Source: Microstegium vimineum
Lineage: Eukaryota; Streptophyta; Magnoliopsida; Poales; Poaceae
NCBI GenBank assembly: GCA_022036555.1
Contig: CM039120.1
Location: forward strand, 29,076,991-29,140,990
Direction: 5' to 3'
DNA length: 64,000 nt
Shown here: positions 1 through 12,000 of the stretch, piece by piece
Numbering within the stretch: the first letter of the stretch is position 1
Layout of the letters: every line of letters begins with the position of its first letter
Notes under the pieces: generated by a model
Database searches by the model: none
What the model saw: the letters and a program-made list of their open reading frames with translations, nothing else
Told to the model about the DNA's origin: nothing
Program-made: the position numbers and the translations under genes

Positions 1-211
1 TTAGCCTTGTATATTGTAACCATAGCATAGTCTGTCTAGGATTAGTACCGTACTGGTAACTGTACATGTACTGCAAGCCTTAACCGGCTATATAATGAAG
101 GTCACCCCCCTGATTAGGGTGTGCGGTGTTTCTACAGTATAGCTCTTCATTCGTATGATAGAAATGATAGAAACAAACTTTTTGGATTTAAGCCTTAAGG
201 AAAAAGGATAT
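1..211 (-). other. Second U12-type AT-AC intron of the NHX gene, 5' part
   Basis: After exon 10 (212-240, ending ...GFISAL) the minus strand reads ATATCCTTTTT from 211, again the U12 AT-AC donor consensus. The reading frame closes in phase 0 after CTT, where the family continues with a phenylalanine-lysine-tyrosine stretch. I see no matching branch site plus acceptor or exon in 1-205, so the acceptor should lie beyond the left edge. Confidence 0.8.
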
Positions 212-3200
212 AAGAGCAGAGATAAATCCAACTCCCACACCTGCAAACAGGATATGGAACAGTTATACAAGTTCATGAATGAATAAGGACAGGAGAAACT
301 TTATAAGAGTGAAAAGTATGCTTATTCCCAGAAAAAATCCATCCCTAAATCAAAAGAGACATGCAAAAAATATCATTTAAGCAAGAGAGTCTCTCTTGGT
401 TTGTTGTTTCAAGAATGACAGAAGAAAAATAAGAAAATGATATGCATTTGTTGTAGTTAAAATAACTGATCACTAATAAAGACTTCAAACATTAAAACAA
501 AACTACTCCATGACACTGCAAGGTTAGCATCTCAACATAATACTGTCACTGTTCAAATGGATATTGTTTCCAAAAGTGAAGGTGCAAATAAATATGATAG
601 GAAGCTAAAAATAGGAATCTAACCCAGGGTGGTTTAAAGAATGCAAAATGGAACGATGTGCTTATGTGCTTTGAAAACATGATAATGTGACACTGCAAGT
701 TTCAGCAGCTCAACATGATACTATCATTGTTCAAATGGATATTGTTTCCAAAAGTGAAGGTGCAAATAAATATGATAGGAAGCTAAAAATAGGAATCTAA
801 CCCAGGGTGGTTTAAAGAATGCAAAATGGAACGATGTGCTTATGTGTATTGTCCACCTCTCCCCAGCAGCTTAAGCTTTTGGGTTGTATTGGTCGGTGCA
901 TGCAACTCAATATGGTATCAGAACCAGAGTTCTCGAATTCGAATCCTGGTTAGCGCAATTAAAATAAAATAATTGTTGCTCGCTCCTATTCCACGTCTAA
1001 GGCCTAAGGGAGCCTCCACGTGAGGGGGGGTGTTCGAATATAAGTGAATTGCCCACCTCTCCCCATCAGCTTAAGTTTTTAGGTTTTTGGTACTGGTCGG
1101 TGCATGCAACTCAATACTGTGCTCTGAAAACATGATAATGTGACCATGTACCTTTTGGTAAAGAGTAGACCAGTATTCAACTATATATTAGATTGGTAAC
1201 ATGATATTTTACCAATGCTTATTATAAGACTGTAAATGTAAAAAGAACCAAACTGGCAAATGCTGCAGCAGATTTAGTTGAAACAAAATTGAACCTAGAC
1301 CATTTGTAGTATATTGCCTATTTTTAGGTTCAGCAAGAGACAAAGCCTTAGATTCTAAAAAATGGTAGAAATGGAAATTCCCCAGTACAAAATCTTGCAA
1401 GATGTGAAGTGCCAAATTCCTATGCACATGATAGTAGAGGAAAAAAATTGTAAACTTTAGAGCCATGTACAACTGAATATGGAACAAAAGTGCAACCTGA
1501 TGACATTGAACCAACAAAGGTTTCAAGAAATTGGAGAATCATCATAAAAAGGTTCTCGCCACCTGCTGCATGACTTCTGACTGATGACATTGTCCTGAAG
1601 AAAAGTACATATGTAAGAAAGAAGCGCATGGTTTTGAAAAAATATGCATCAACTCAGAGCCAGAGGCAGACCTGTAAAGAGAAATTGCCATCTGTCCATT
1701 CCAAACAGGGATACAGGCAAGTTAGTCATAAGTACAAGTACCGCTATTCTTACGTAAACTGGAAAGAAGTGAAAACAGACCGCATCATTCAAAACACTCT
1801 CTCCAAATACCAAAGCATACAAGTTAACATCAGAGCCCAGTTCCTGTACAGAAACAAATTCAAAGAGTTGTATGTTATCAGTCTATGGACAACATCTGCA
1901 GAATCAGACATTTTCCCAGCCTCATGTGTAATTAAATCTGGGCCATAGTTACCACTGGAACAGAATCTGTTTAATGAAAGACTAAGGTGGAAGGACGTCT
2001 AATGGAGCATGTAAGAATTGTTGCATAGCACAACTTGACTAAACTGATGAAATCTATATCAACTTTACAGCTAAAGATGACATCTGTTCTGATGAGTAGT
2101 AAAAAATTAAATGTCCCAATTCAATAATTAACTTTTTACCATCCTTACAAGGTGGGTGGTATATAAAATGTGTGACACATGTTAAGTTGCTATTCGTAAG
2201 AGTGATATAAAAAGTTAAATGTCTTTGTCATGAGGGGCGGTGGCTGCATGGTCACCAGAGGGAGGGGCATGCAGCTATGGTCAATTGCAGTTAATGGTTG
2301 GAAATTGTAGATATACTGATTATCATGGATTTTCAGTTTGAAACTTACAACTACCACAAAAAGATATAATTCTATGAGAAAACGATGGCTCTAAGATTTT
2401 TTATTCACTTTTTATCAGATAGTGGGAATGAGCCTTTTCCTTTCCAGGTAACCTTAAGTTTCAGATAGTATCAAGCCATCTGAACTGCATAAGCTAATTT
2501 TTATTTTAGTAGTCAGCAAAACTTTCTATGACTAGCTTTCTATTTTGAACAAATGAATAATATAATGGGCTGGTTAGGCTTTAAAAATGTTACAAGGTGG
2601 GGACGATCAAAATAAATTCCGCATATCTCTTTCAAATCCCCAACTTAATGTGTAAGGTATGATTTACTGACAGTTACAATAAACCTAGGCTAAAGAGCAT
2701 ACTTAAAATCACAAACAACTAAAGTATCGACAAACCATAGCATGTAATGTTTCATAAATGAGAAACTAAAAATGTTACAAGGTAGGGACGATCAAAATAA
2801 ATTCCGCATATCTCTTTCAAATCCCCAACTTAATGTGTAAGGTATGATTTACTGACAGTTACAATAAACCTAGGCTAAAGAGCATACTTAAAATCACAAA
2901 CAACTAAAGTATCAATAAACCATAGCATGTAATGTTTCATAAATGAGAAACTAGAACACTGGAGCTTCTTCGAAGAGCAGAGACAACTTTAATTATTAAC
3001 TGGTGAATTCCTGGCCAAAAATTGGATTCATTTCATAGATAAGAAACATAAGAATAAGGCCAAACATTTCAATAAAATGGTGTTGAATATGATATCGAAC
3101 TACAAGTTCAAGAATGACAAGAAAAACAAATCCAGGCACCTGGAATATTGATAGCACTGTGACAGGATCAGTTGCAGATATAAGAGCACCAAACATAAGG

Positions 3201-5944
3201 CATTCAACCAGTGGAAGTTTGTACATTAGAAATGTCAGCCCACCAAGATAGCTGCAGTATAATAAAGAATAAACTCAGGAAACAAAATATTTCAGCAAAT
3301 CTGGTAAATAGAGCTTGTTAATTGCTTACACAAGAACTCCTGTTACAACAGAAGCAATGAATGTCCCAAGAATTGCAAAAGTTACGATAGCCCCAAAGTT
3401 TGCAAAGAACGGTTTCTGTAAAACAATTAAGAGATTTCAAAAGGTGGCTTGGATAAAGAAAAATTTAGCCACGGTGAAGTACTAACCGGAGATAAGCTGA
3501 ATCCCGATTGGGTATATCGAAGTCAAGGAACACAAAATTAATATTTGAATGTACACCAGTACGGATGCTATTTATAAGCACTATGTTAGGTAGTAGACCT
3601 TTCTTTTCACTGAGAAAATCCAAGTGACAGGAAAAAAGAATTGCAAAAAAGGATATAATATTATCGGAGGTAATAAGAACAAGAAGAAGAACTCTTCATG
3701 GAAGTTGAACCACGTCCTGCAAATTCAAGTAAACAGGAAATAATCAATAATAGCATGCTCAAATCTTGTGCAAACTTAAATCAAAGTGAACGAACAGGCA
3801 TTGAATATGTATAACAAATAAAATTGCAAAAAAAAAAATACAAACCTTGTGTTGGTCTCCGTATTTGAAATATTAGCAAGGCCACCAACAACTAAGCCTG
3901 CAATAGAAACATTGAAGTTCCACAGTTAAAGAATGACTGCACTATGCATGCGCCAAAAATAAAAGAAATAGACCTTGAGGGAAGCACCAATTTAAGAAGG
4001 TACAATAACAACAAGAATAATGGAAAGCACCCAATTGTTTCACCCTACATTCTTTTTACTGGTTCTGATTGGTTGACCTGCAATCTGAGTAATTGGCTTC
4101 ACAGAAGCACACTTTACATACAAGAAGCCCACTTTTTCTGGTGTTCTCATGGATCAAACAACAGAAGCTATTGTGAATCACTACATGGAATTGTGCATTT
4201 GAATTATTTTTTTCTGGTGATCAAACTTGAGTGTTGAAATTTGTCAGTCCATAATAAATACCAAAAAAAAAAAATAAGTCCTCTTCTGTGATGTTTTGGG
4301 AACCAATGCTTGACTGCAAATCCTGCAATGGTTATAACCTTCCAGCATGTTTTACCCTCAGCTACAAGTATGCATTTGCTGAAATAATTTTTCTCTTGAA
4401 CAAATACGAGAGATGCATATGGTTATATTAAGAAGAAGAAAATGGATTAGAACCCATACAGACGTTTATACATGGTCGCCACTAAAAAAATCACAAGTCA
4501 AAAACGACCTCAACCAACAACTGGTGCAAGAGCAAGGAGATGAGAAACCCGTTGAGCCTACCCAAACACCAGGTGTAACTCCTCCCTAATGAGCACTAGC
4601 ACCCCATTCAAGTTAGGCAAGATCCCATCACCCCATTTGTTGATATGAGGATGAAGGAAAAAGACGGCTCTGATCTAATCTAATCATCATGTACCATTTA
4701 GCACAAGCTAACAAGTCATCTTATCATCTTATGACATCAGTCAACATAAAACCATGACAGACCCATAGGTTTCAATAGAAGAATTGTTTTCTCTCAAAGG
4801 TACCATTCAATGTGATTTACAACAATAAATTACCCCCACGAAGTTATTTTTCGTCTTTTCACTCAACCAAAGGTTCTTATTTCCATACTTTAGAGATAGT
4901 TCAAGGACTCACATTGCCTAGCTAGAGAGCACATTTTTTATAACTTTCTTCAAGGGGGTTACCATAACCATTTACCCTCAAATAAACCTGCAGTATCATC
5001 ATATTTTAGCATGACATCGCAAATAGGGATTTCACATAGAAATGGTAGCAACAAAATAGAAATTTTCTTTATCCAAATCAAAAGTAACCACAAATACAAT
5101 TTACCTAATGCTACAAAAAGGGATGGTAACATGAATTTCGGGTTTATGTCTATAACAATTCAAACACAGCAAAGTTAGAAATAAGTATTGACCAAAAGAG
5201 GCCATTTTGAGTTAACATTCTGCGGTTATTTTCATCGAAGTGTCAAGGAGCAAGGAGTCTAGAGATGTGAAATTGAACGTAGTCATTGCATCCTGAGGAT
5301 ACAGGCCACTGACTTAAAAGCTGTTTGGACAGGTGCTGATGATAGTCAACATGTCAAGGAAGAAAAGCAATGATGAACTAACCATTATGTTTTTTATAAG
5401 TTTTACGACATGGACACACTCCAAATTACGAAGCATATTAAATGAACTTGAGAACTAAGACTTGTAGCATATAAAATCACTGTCCTAAATAAATCGGAAT
5501 CGCCCACAACCACAGTGAGTAGCCACTATGCGTCTATGCCTAACATTTCAGCCTGGAATATCCCCTGAGCTCCTACTGCTGCAGTTGCACATAAGTGATG
5601 GATCCCTTCGACCATCCTACTTCCCTGAAATAACTCACCGGTTCCATTGGGACTCCTTACTTCCAAATCCACACGCCGTAGGAGGGTGGCCAGGGAGGTA
5701 AGGTAAGGCATGGTGGTGCGTATGTACCGATGAGGAGCGAGGCGCTGGCCTCGGGGAGGTAGTAGAAGCGGTGGCGGCGCAGGACGTGGCCGAGGACGAA
5801 GGAGAGCACGAGCATGGAGATCTGCAGCAGAATCCCCACGCCGGCCACCTGCTGCTCCTTCCCTGGCGGGGCGAGAGGCGGCGGCTGCGCCAAGCCGCCG
5901 CCCGTCGGCGGCGAGGCCGAGGCCAGGCTCAGCTCCAGCGCCAT
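1..5944 (-). CDS. NHX5/NHX6: Endosomal Na+(K+)/H+ antiporter, NHX5/NHX6 class, 5' ten exons (partial)
   Basis: The product belongs to the intracellular NHX5/6 cation/proton exchangers, which adjust pH and K+ of Golgi/TGN and prevacuolar compartments. Exons, in transcript order: 5728-5944, 3846-3897, 3657-3716, 3487-3511, 3330-3415, 3140-3251, 1781-1843, 1672-1691, 1497-1594, 212-240. They total 762 nt (254 codons) with phase kept at every junction; the rest lies beyond position 1. Visible motifs are an N-terminal membrane segment ([19 protein letters not shown]), the amiloride-site motif [36 protein letters not shown], and FGESVLNDA with the conserved Asn-Asp pair. Exon 8 is a 20-nt microexon. 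The start is the ATG at 5944, in a GC-rich first exon. AtNHX5/6 are about 530 residues, so roughly half is here. The join between exons 3 and 4 is a U12 AT-AC intron. The family call is secure; NHX5 versus NHX6 is not decided. Confidence 0.93.
511..846. repeat. Two-copy tandem duplication (178-bp period) in NHX intron 9
   Basis: The stretch beginning near 511 recurs with a period of 178 bp (for example ggtgcaaataaatatgatag at 581 and again at 759). The spacer gtgctttgaaaacatgataatgtgac (664-689) also recurs at 1119-1144, after the SMART element, so the short LTR element landed inside the second copy. There are only a few substitutions between copies. It is purely intronic. Confidence 0.9.
847..1116 (+). 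mobile_element. SMART/TRIM-like miniature LTR retrotransposon (270 bp)
   Basis: Two direct repeats of about 66-70 bp (847-912 and about 1046-1116) share the core cacctctcccca, cagcttaag and ggtcggtgcatgcaactcaa. Immediately inside the left repeat is TGGTATCAGAACCAGAG (913-929), a near-match to the primer-binding site for initiator tRNA-Met. The termini are TATTG...CAATA. Flanks atgtg (842-846) and ctgtg (1117-1121) look like a 5-bp target duplication with one mismatch. There is no coding capacity, so it would be mobilised in trans. The size fits SMART elements rather than classical TRIMs. It lies antisense in NHX intron 9. Confidence 0.8.
2583..2953. repeat. Two-copy tandem duplication (185-bp unit) in NHX intron 6
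   Basis: The segment aaaatgttacaaggt...gagaaacta occurs at about 2583-2767 and again at 2768-2953, differing by only a few bases (ggtgggg/ggtaggg, atcgac/atcaat). It lies in the intron between the TDPV exon and the FGESVLNDA exon and does not touch splice sites. Confidence 0.92.
3512..3656 (-). other. U12-type AT-AC intron of the NHX gene (complete, 145 nt)
   Basis: On the minus strand the intron starts ATATCCTTT (from 3656), the textbook U12 donor. It contains TTCCTTGAC (3530-3522), an exact U12 branch-site match with the branch A near 3523, and ends in AC at 3513-3512, about 11 nt downstream. Joining 3657 to 3511 makes the codon TTC (F), restoring [19 protein letters not shown] reading of the same stretch puts the downstream exon out of frame. 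Several NHX5/6-class genes are known to carry minor-spliceosome introns, so this is expected for the family, but here it is directly readable. Confidence 0.93.
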
Positions 5945-7616
5945 CTCCCCGCCGGCGGCGCCGGAACCCCGCTAGTCTCGCTCGGGGGTGGCCCGGTCAA
6001 GGGATTGGGCGGAGCGGAGGTTCTAGAAAGAAGCCCGGTGGTCTCGCGAAGAATCGGAGGTGGCGCGGCGAGGTGGTTCGCGGACGGTTCGGCTCGGCTC
6101 GGCTCGGCTCGGGGGAGAAGGGGGACGACGGGACGGAATGCGGGCAGTGGTGGGCCCGCGATTCCTGGACGCGGAGGATGCGTACAAAGCTGGTGCTTCG
6201 TGCTAGATGTTGCTGTTCGATGCTTTGATTCGACTGTTAAGCGTGGATTCGTGCTTGTCTTGTTCGAACCAACCGAGAGAAAAGTCATGGGTCCTTAAGA
6301 ACGGGTTGCAAATTTGATGTATTTTGTCCCTTGTGTCAATCTTGATGTTTGAATTGCGAGACATACAATTGAAAACGAAGTCTCTTCAAGTTGAAGGTCT
6401 TCGGTCTTCGGCCTTCGTGTCTCCTCTCCAATGGTTAGTGCATTTTGTTTATGTGTGCAGAGAGAGGACCCCGAGAACTTCGTTCTGTGGCTAAGTTGTC
6501 TAAGGTCAAATGTCACAGTTGTTTTTTACTTGCGTATACTCACCAAGTGACCATGTTAAAGGTGTACATCCTACTTCTATAAGCTATACAGGAGCGAAGC
6601 TTTGAAGGCCCCTAAAATTTGTAAAAATAATGATTATGTTTAGATTTTCACCATATATGCACCCTTATGAAAAATGTCTATACATCCACATGCTAAGTGC
6701 ACCCCCCATTAATTTACTCTAACTTCGCCACTGGAGCTATAGTATCATAATACAAGTATATGTACTTATATAAATGTATGCACTCACCACTTCGAATACA
6801 AGCATACAAATTCAAACCTCTTTGAGCACCTCTATGAACATTTGATTTTGACGAAGTCATCTAAGGGCATATGCAATAGTCCCTATCAACAATCATATGC
6901 GTTACACAAATTTTTTTTCATAAATAAAGCACCCTCGCAAGCAAAAACCAACGAAGGAAAAGAGTAAGCTTGTCTCATCTCGTGCTTCATACTAGCAACT
7001 GTCACAACCTTCTTTGAACACCACCTCCACACAAACACACAACACCAAAAATCTCATGCCACCAACTCAGCCTTGACTATGAGTGGGCCCTCTAAGACTT
7101 TTTTGATTCACCGGTCTTGGATTGCGTCTTGTTGTTTTAGTAGCAGATCATAATTTATCTACTTTTTATGTGGTTTTTGTTGATTTACATTTCATTTTTT
7201 TATTACATTGTAGTTACTCACAAGGATATTTTCATTGGGTCTTGTAAAAATTATTAATAAGATGTAGCTTTGTAACGTCCTATTGCTTTAACTTAACAGC
7301 ATGGTTTATCAATCATGGTATGGTATTTTTCTCTCACAACAAAATAGCTTCAGCCGTAGAAATAATCAGTTAAAGCTTTGTATTTTGTATGAAGTGTAAG
7401 ATTTTACCGAGTAGAAGTGTAGATTAGAAACAAAAGACCTTCACAGGTGAATGTTCAAAGATATCTTTAACATGCTATGTGTTGCCCCACACCTTTTGAA
7501 TATATTGCATATTCAGAGAATGTGTCAGTGGGGAGTACCAAGTGATTTTTTACAAAAAAAAAATCTTAATTTGGGAGTAGACAGAAATAGTAAAATTTAG
7601 TTCTTCTGCAATATTA
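5945..7616. other. NHX 5' leader/promoter side and intergenic DNA
   Basis: About 300 bp of GC-rich sequence next to the NHX start (5945-6200) presumably holds its leader and core promoter; it includes a short ggctc repeat near 6090-6110. Beyond 6300 the DNA is AT-rich with no recognisable coding exon or element boundary. Open frames here are antisense shadows of the GC-rich first exon. Confidence 0.5.
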
Positions 7617-7862
7617 GGACATGTTTGGTTTCCCATGACTAAAATTTAGCTATAAAAAACTTTAGTCACCCTTGTTTGGTTCCAATGACTAAACCGCATT
7701 AAGTAGTTCAAGTTGTATTCTAGTCCCTTTTAGCACCTTTTGGGTGACTAATGAGACTAATTCACTTTAGTTCTTTTTTAGTCAGTTTGTTTGACAGTTT
7801 AGTCACAAAAATGTCTAAAATTTAGTCACTAAACTTTAGGAGGTTGGATCCAAAACAGAGCC
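7617..7862. mobile_element. MITE, tttagtcac-rich, class unresolved
   Basis: The left end GGACATGTTTGGTTTC and the right end (read inward) GGCTCTGTTTTGGATCC form imperfect terminal inverted repeats. The interior repeats the tttagtcac/gactaaa motif in both orientations. A TA dinucleotide flanks both ends (7615-7616, 7863-7864). Elements of this look are very common near grass genes. The superfamily cannot be settled from the ends alone. Confidence 0.65.
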
Positions 7863-9050
7863 TAAGTGTTCCTTGTGGTATTCACATTGCTAATCTATTG
7901 ATGGATGTGATAAGAAGCCATCTATGCCCCCCAAAGTTGGTACAATTTAAAGTGTTTTATGTTATCTCACTTGAATATTACCTCAGCTTAAAAGCTCCCT
8001 TAAAAAAAACGGTATATCTCTACTACTAGTTATCTGAAACAAGTATATGCTTGCTTACCAATTAGTGTTATAGCACCTTCAGTTCCTTGCACGGTAGATA
8101 TCAAACAAAAAATGAGCTTGACAATTGTTTAAAGGCTTATTGGTTTTTATTTATTTCATAATAAATTCATCAAGTACAACAGTGAGTATTTCGCAAAAAA
8201 AAGTACAACAGTGAGTAGCATTACAATATAGGCAAATTTGGCTCTAGACACTGAACAAAGATGGATTGGCAGTCCACGCCGCTGCTGTAGAAAACCGTAA
8301 CGATTATTTTATTGGTTATTTTATATTCGGACATGGGCGCTGCAGGTCCATCAAAATTAATATCATAATTCAGAAACTAGTCTATTCAGTAGCCGTCTTC
8401 AATATTTCGATGTGCCACCTTGGAGCCCGTCTTTCCTAGGAAACACATTGAGATGAGATGGGTACACTCTCACGGGGAAGAAACCGCCGCCCACTCTGTG
8501 CTCGTGATGAACTGCTTTTTTCTTTTTCCTTTTTTTTTTATAAATGTGATGAATTGCTTATTTGTTCACAAGTCGAATTGAGTTTTTAGCAAGCAAGTTG
8601 TTAGCGAGCATGCTGTCTCCGCTGTCTAGCGCTCATTTGTGTTTCTGTTTACCATCAGTGTTGCATACTTTATGTTTTTTTTTTATTTATTCAATTTATT
8701 TAAGTCACCCCAATTTCACTTGGCGCGACAAATTCCAAAATTTCACTGGTGACATCTTTAGCTTTCCCTCTTATTATATAGTTTCCTGGGTGAAAGGAAA
8801 GAAAATGGAAGGCATTCAGATTTGCTTAATGTGTATAGTAAGGTATTCAGTTTTCATTTGTGTTTTCTTATTCATCTTTTGCAGAACCGACAGATCTCAT
8901 GGACTGTGGAAGAATTCACTCATCTGATCTATCTATCCACGTTAATACCTTCAGACTGAAGGCTTCAGTGGCATGTAAAAACATCTACAACGGTTAATAA
9001 GAATTAATAAACTACAAAAATTACATCGTCTAGCTTTTAGTTACAACAAT
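7863..9050. other. Intergenic DNA, no gene recognised
   Basis: AT-rich sequence between the MITE and the 3' end of the phosphatase gene. The longest plus-strand frame (8562-8927) is low-complexity and hydrophobic, with no recognisable domain. The last part, towards 9050, should include the 3' UTR of the minus-strand gene. I see nothing else. Confidence 0.45.
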
Positions 9051-12000
9051 TCATGGCTTTACGATCCCATGAAGCTTCCATCCACCCAGACCAGCCAGAG
9101 AAAATGCCTGCATACAAAGTCATGGACAAATTCGGTAAATTCTACTGCATGGTACATAAAACTACATTTGGGAAAAGATGAAAAGAAGCATGCTTTGGAC
9201 AAGGCCAATATTATATTAACCTCAACCCATGATTTCCCTGCAGCTTCTAGCAACGCAGCGTTACATGTCTCAAGGACTACTGAATCGCCAGAAAACATAG
9301 AGGCGGCTTCTTCCCATCCTTTATTATGCCCCATGCACCTGAGTAGTTGTTCTAAACAAGTGTCATGATACGTCTGGCAATAAGATGCGAAACTCAGATC
9401 TTAAAGGAAAACGATAGGAAGTCAGAGCATCCATTGAAAACAAATGATAATCAAAGAAAACTTGTGGAAGACTCACATCACAGTTAAGATCTCATCACTC
9501 GAATATTTACAAATAGCCTTTTGCAAATGCTCTGCAGTTTGGCCATCCATTGCCGCAATTGAATAGAAACTTGGGATAAAGTGCACTACTGCTTCAGACA
9601 ATCCTTGGACATGCTTTTGCAGAATCTTAAGAGTTTCCTTTGTACGCATTGCATCACTGTGTTGAAGGAGAGTTATTATCAACGATAACATGAATGACAT
9701 ATTCAGGTATTCTATTACTATGCACATTCGTTCCCCTCAAACACGGCGCCAAAAAGGAATAGGTGCAGTTATACATTTGACGAGACACAAACATAGGGAC
9801 ATCACACCATTCCCAGGAAAATAAAAAGAGAGAAAGAAAAATAAAACAAATGAAGCAGAAGGTAATACGATATAAAAACTGGGCCAATATTGTCTTTTCA
9901 TGAAAAAACACAGACAAGAAAACTGAACAGATACAACAGAATTGCAAAAAACTAGAATTGGAACAAAAAAGCCCCAAATGCAGACCCAGCCCATTCAGTT
10001 AGGCAACAGAGACTAATTGCACAATGAAGCTTTGATAATTTATGCGCACCCTATGGGTATGGTACAACCCATGATAATTCATCCACTGTCTTACACAAAC
10101 TGTAACACACCTGCAGAGGATAAGCTCCGGTATCCATCCCATTTGTTGTAGTTTATTAGAAACGCTGATTGCGTCAGCTCTCCCAGCCTTGCTTAGAGGT
10201 CTGTCATGATCTGACATCAGGACACGTATTAAACGCTGCTTTTCAGAAAGAAATGCAAGAGGCCAGCAACCGCAAAGGAAAACACAATTTGGGTTTCTAG
10301 TAACGGAGCCCCTCTGGTACGGCTCGCTTTGCTGCGTAGGAAGTATGGCGGCGAAGCAGCGAGCCGAGGTCGAGTAGGGCGGCGGCATGCGGGCGCCGTG
10401 CTGCGTGCGCGAGAGAAGACAAGCCCGGGGGCCCTTAGGGAGAATAAATCTCAATCCCAGGCTGATCGTATTGATTATCAGGTTGGGGATATATAGCCCC
10501 TTACAGACTCCTTTCCTAATACGACTTGACTCCTTTCCTTAATCTGAATACTAACCATACTTATCTCTAATATCTTTTAGGACTCTTAACTGACTCAACC
10601 AAACTCTAGGACTTGACTGACTTAACCCCTTGCGCCATCTAAGGTGGCTCAGCCACCTGTGCCGCGCCTAGCATATGTCTTACCGATCATAACATCTCTC
10701 CCTCCCTCGGAGAACAGCTCGTCCTCGAGCTGAAATGATGGATACGCCGCTCTAAACTCCTCGACGGACTCCCAGGTGGCATCCGATGGAGGTGTGTCGG
10801 CCCACTGCACAAGGACATGCCACACGCCGCGTCGTAGACTGGCACGCAACGCCTTCTCTGGGCGAAGTAGAGGCCGACCATGATGAAGAGGAGGCAGCGC
10901 CGGTGGCACCGAGGACGACGGCGGCGGCCCGCGTAGCGGTTTGAGAACCCCAACGTGAAACACATCGTGTACACGAGCCCCTTCTGGCAGCTGAAGACGA
11001 TAGGCCACCGTCCCGATGCGTTCGACGACTTGATATGGCCCGGCGTACTTCGGGCCAAGCTTGCCGCGACTCTGCGGCTCCAGGGACTGAGTGGTTCGGT
11101 GCAGGAGACATAGCCACACCCAATCGCCCACCTCGAAGTCTAGGGCACGATGCTTGGCGTCGTAGTGTCGGCGAGCGAATTCCTGGGCCTGGAGCAGACG
11201 AGCTCTTACCTCGGCCAGGAACTCATCCCGGTCGGCGAGCAACGAGTCCGCGGCCTCTGTGCGCGCTTGCCCTGGCGCGAGCGGTAGTAGCGCCGGGGGT
11301 TCCCGCCCGTAGACCACCGTGAACGGCGACGTCCGTAGGGCCGAGTGGTACGACGTGTTGTAGCAGTACTCGGCCCATGGCAGCCACTCCAGCCAATCGC
11401 GTGGACGATCGCCGGTGAGACACCGCAGGTACATGGCGATTGTCTTGTTGACCGCCTCAGATTGCCCATCCGTCTGTGGATGGAACGCGGTACTCATGCG
11501 CAATTTGACTCTGGCTTGACGAAAGGTCCCACCATACATGTCCTGTGAACACAGGGTCCCGGACACTGACAATGGACTCTGGGAACCCATGCAGGCGAAC
11601 TATCCCGGCGAAGAAGGCGCGGGCCACCGAGGACGCCGTGTACGGGTGACCCAATGGGATGAAGTGCGCAAACTTCGAGAACCTGTCAACCACCGTGAGG
11701 AGGACGCTTTTTCCATGAACCTTAGGGAGCGCCTCCACGAAGTCCATGGAGATATCCGCCCAGATGCGGGACGGCACCGGCAGGGGCTGGAGAAGGCCGG
11801 CTGGGTGGAGTGTCTCCGTCTTGTTACGTTGGCACGTCGCGCATGAGCGAACGAAATCGTGGACGATCCGCCGATCATGAGCAACATAGAACTCGGACCG
11901 TAGACGCTGCAGTGTCTTCTGGATGCCTTCGTGGCCACCCGTATGGGCTAGCTGCAAGATGTCTTCCAGAATGGCGGACGACGCGGGGATGAATACCCGC

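Noticed and set aside
3481..3600. Alternative GT-AG exon reading [12 protein letters not shown] in NHX
   Set aside because: It begins after an AG and looks like a continuation of exon 2, but it runs into exon 5 out of frame. The U12 AT-AC model restores the conserved sequence.
3944..4237. 97-residue plus-strand frame within NHX intron 1
   Set aside because: Antisense and intronic, with no family match or splice support.
5771..6298. 175-residue plus-strand frame opposite NHX exon 1
   Set aside because: It is the GC-rich antisense shadow of the exchanger's first exon and leader, with no recognisable domain.
8562..8927. 121-residue plus-strand frame in the intergenic region
   Set aside because: AT-rich, hydrophobic low-complexity translation with no conserved motif.
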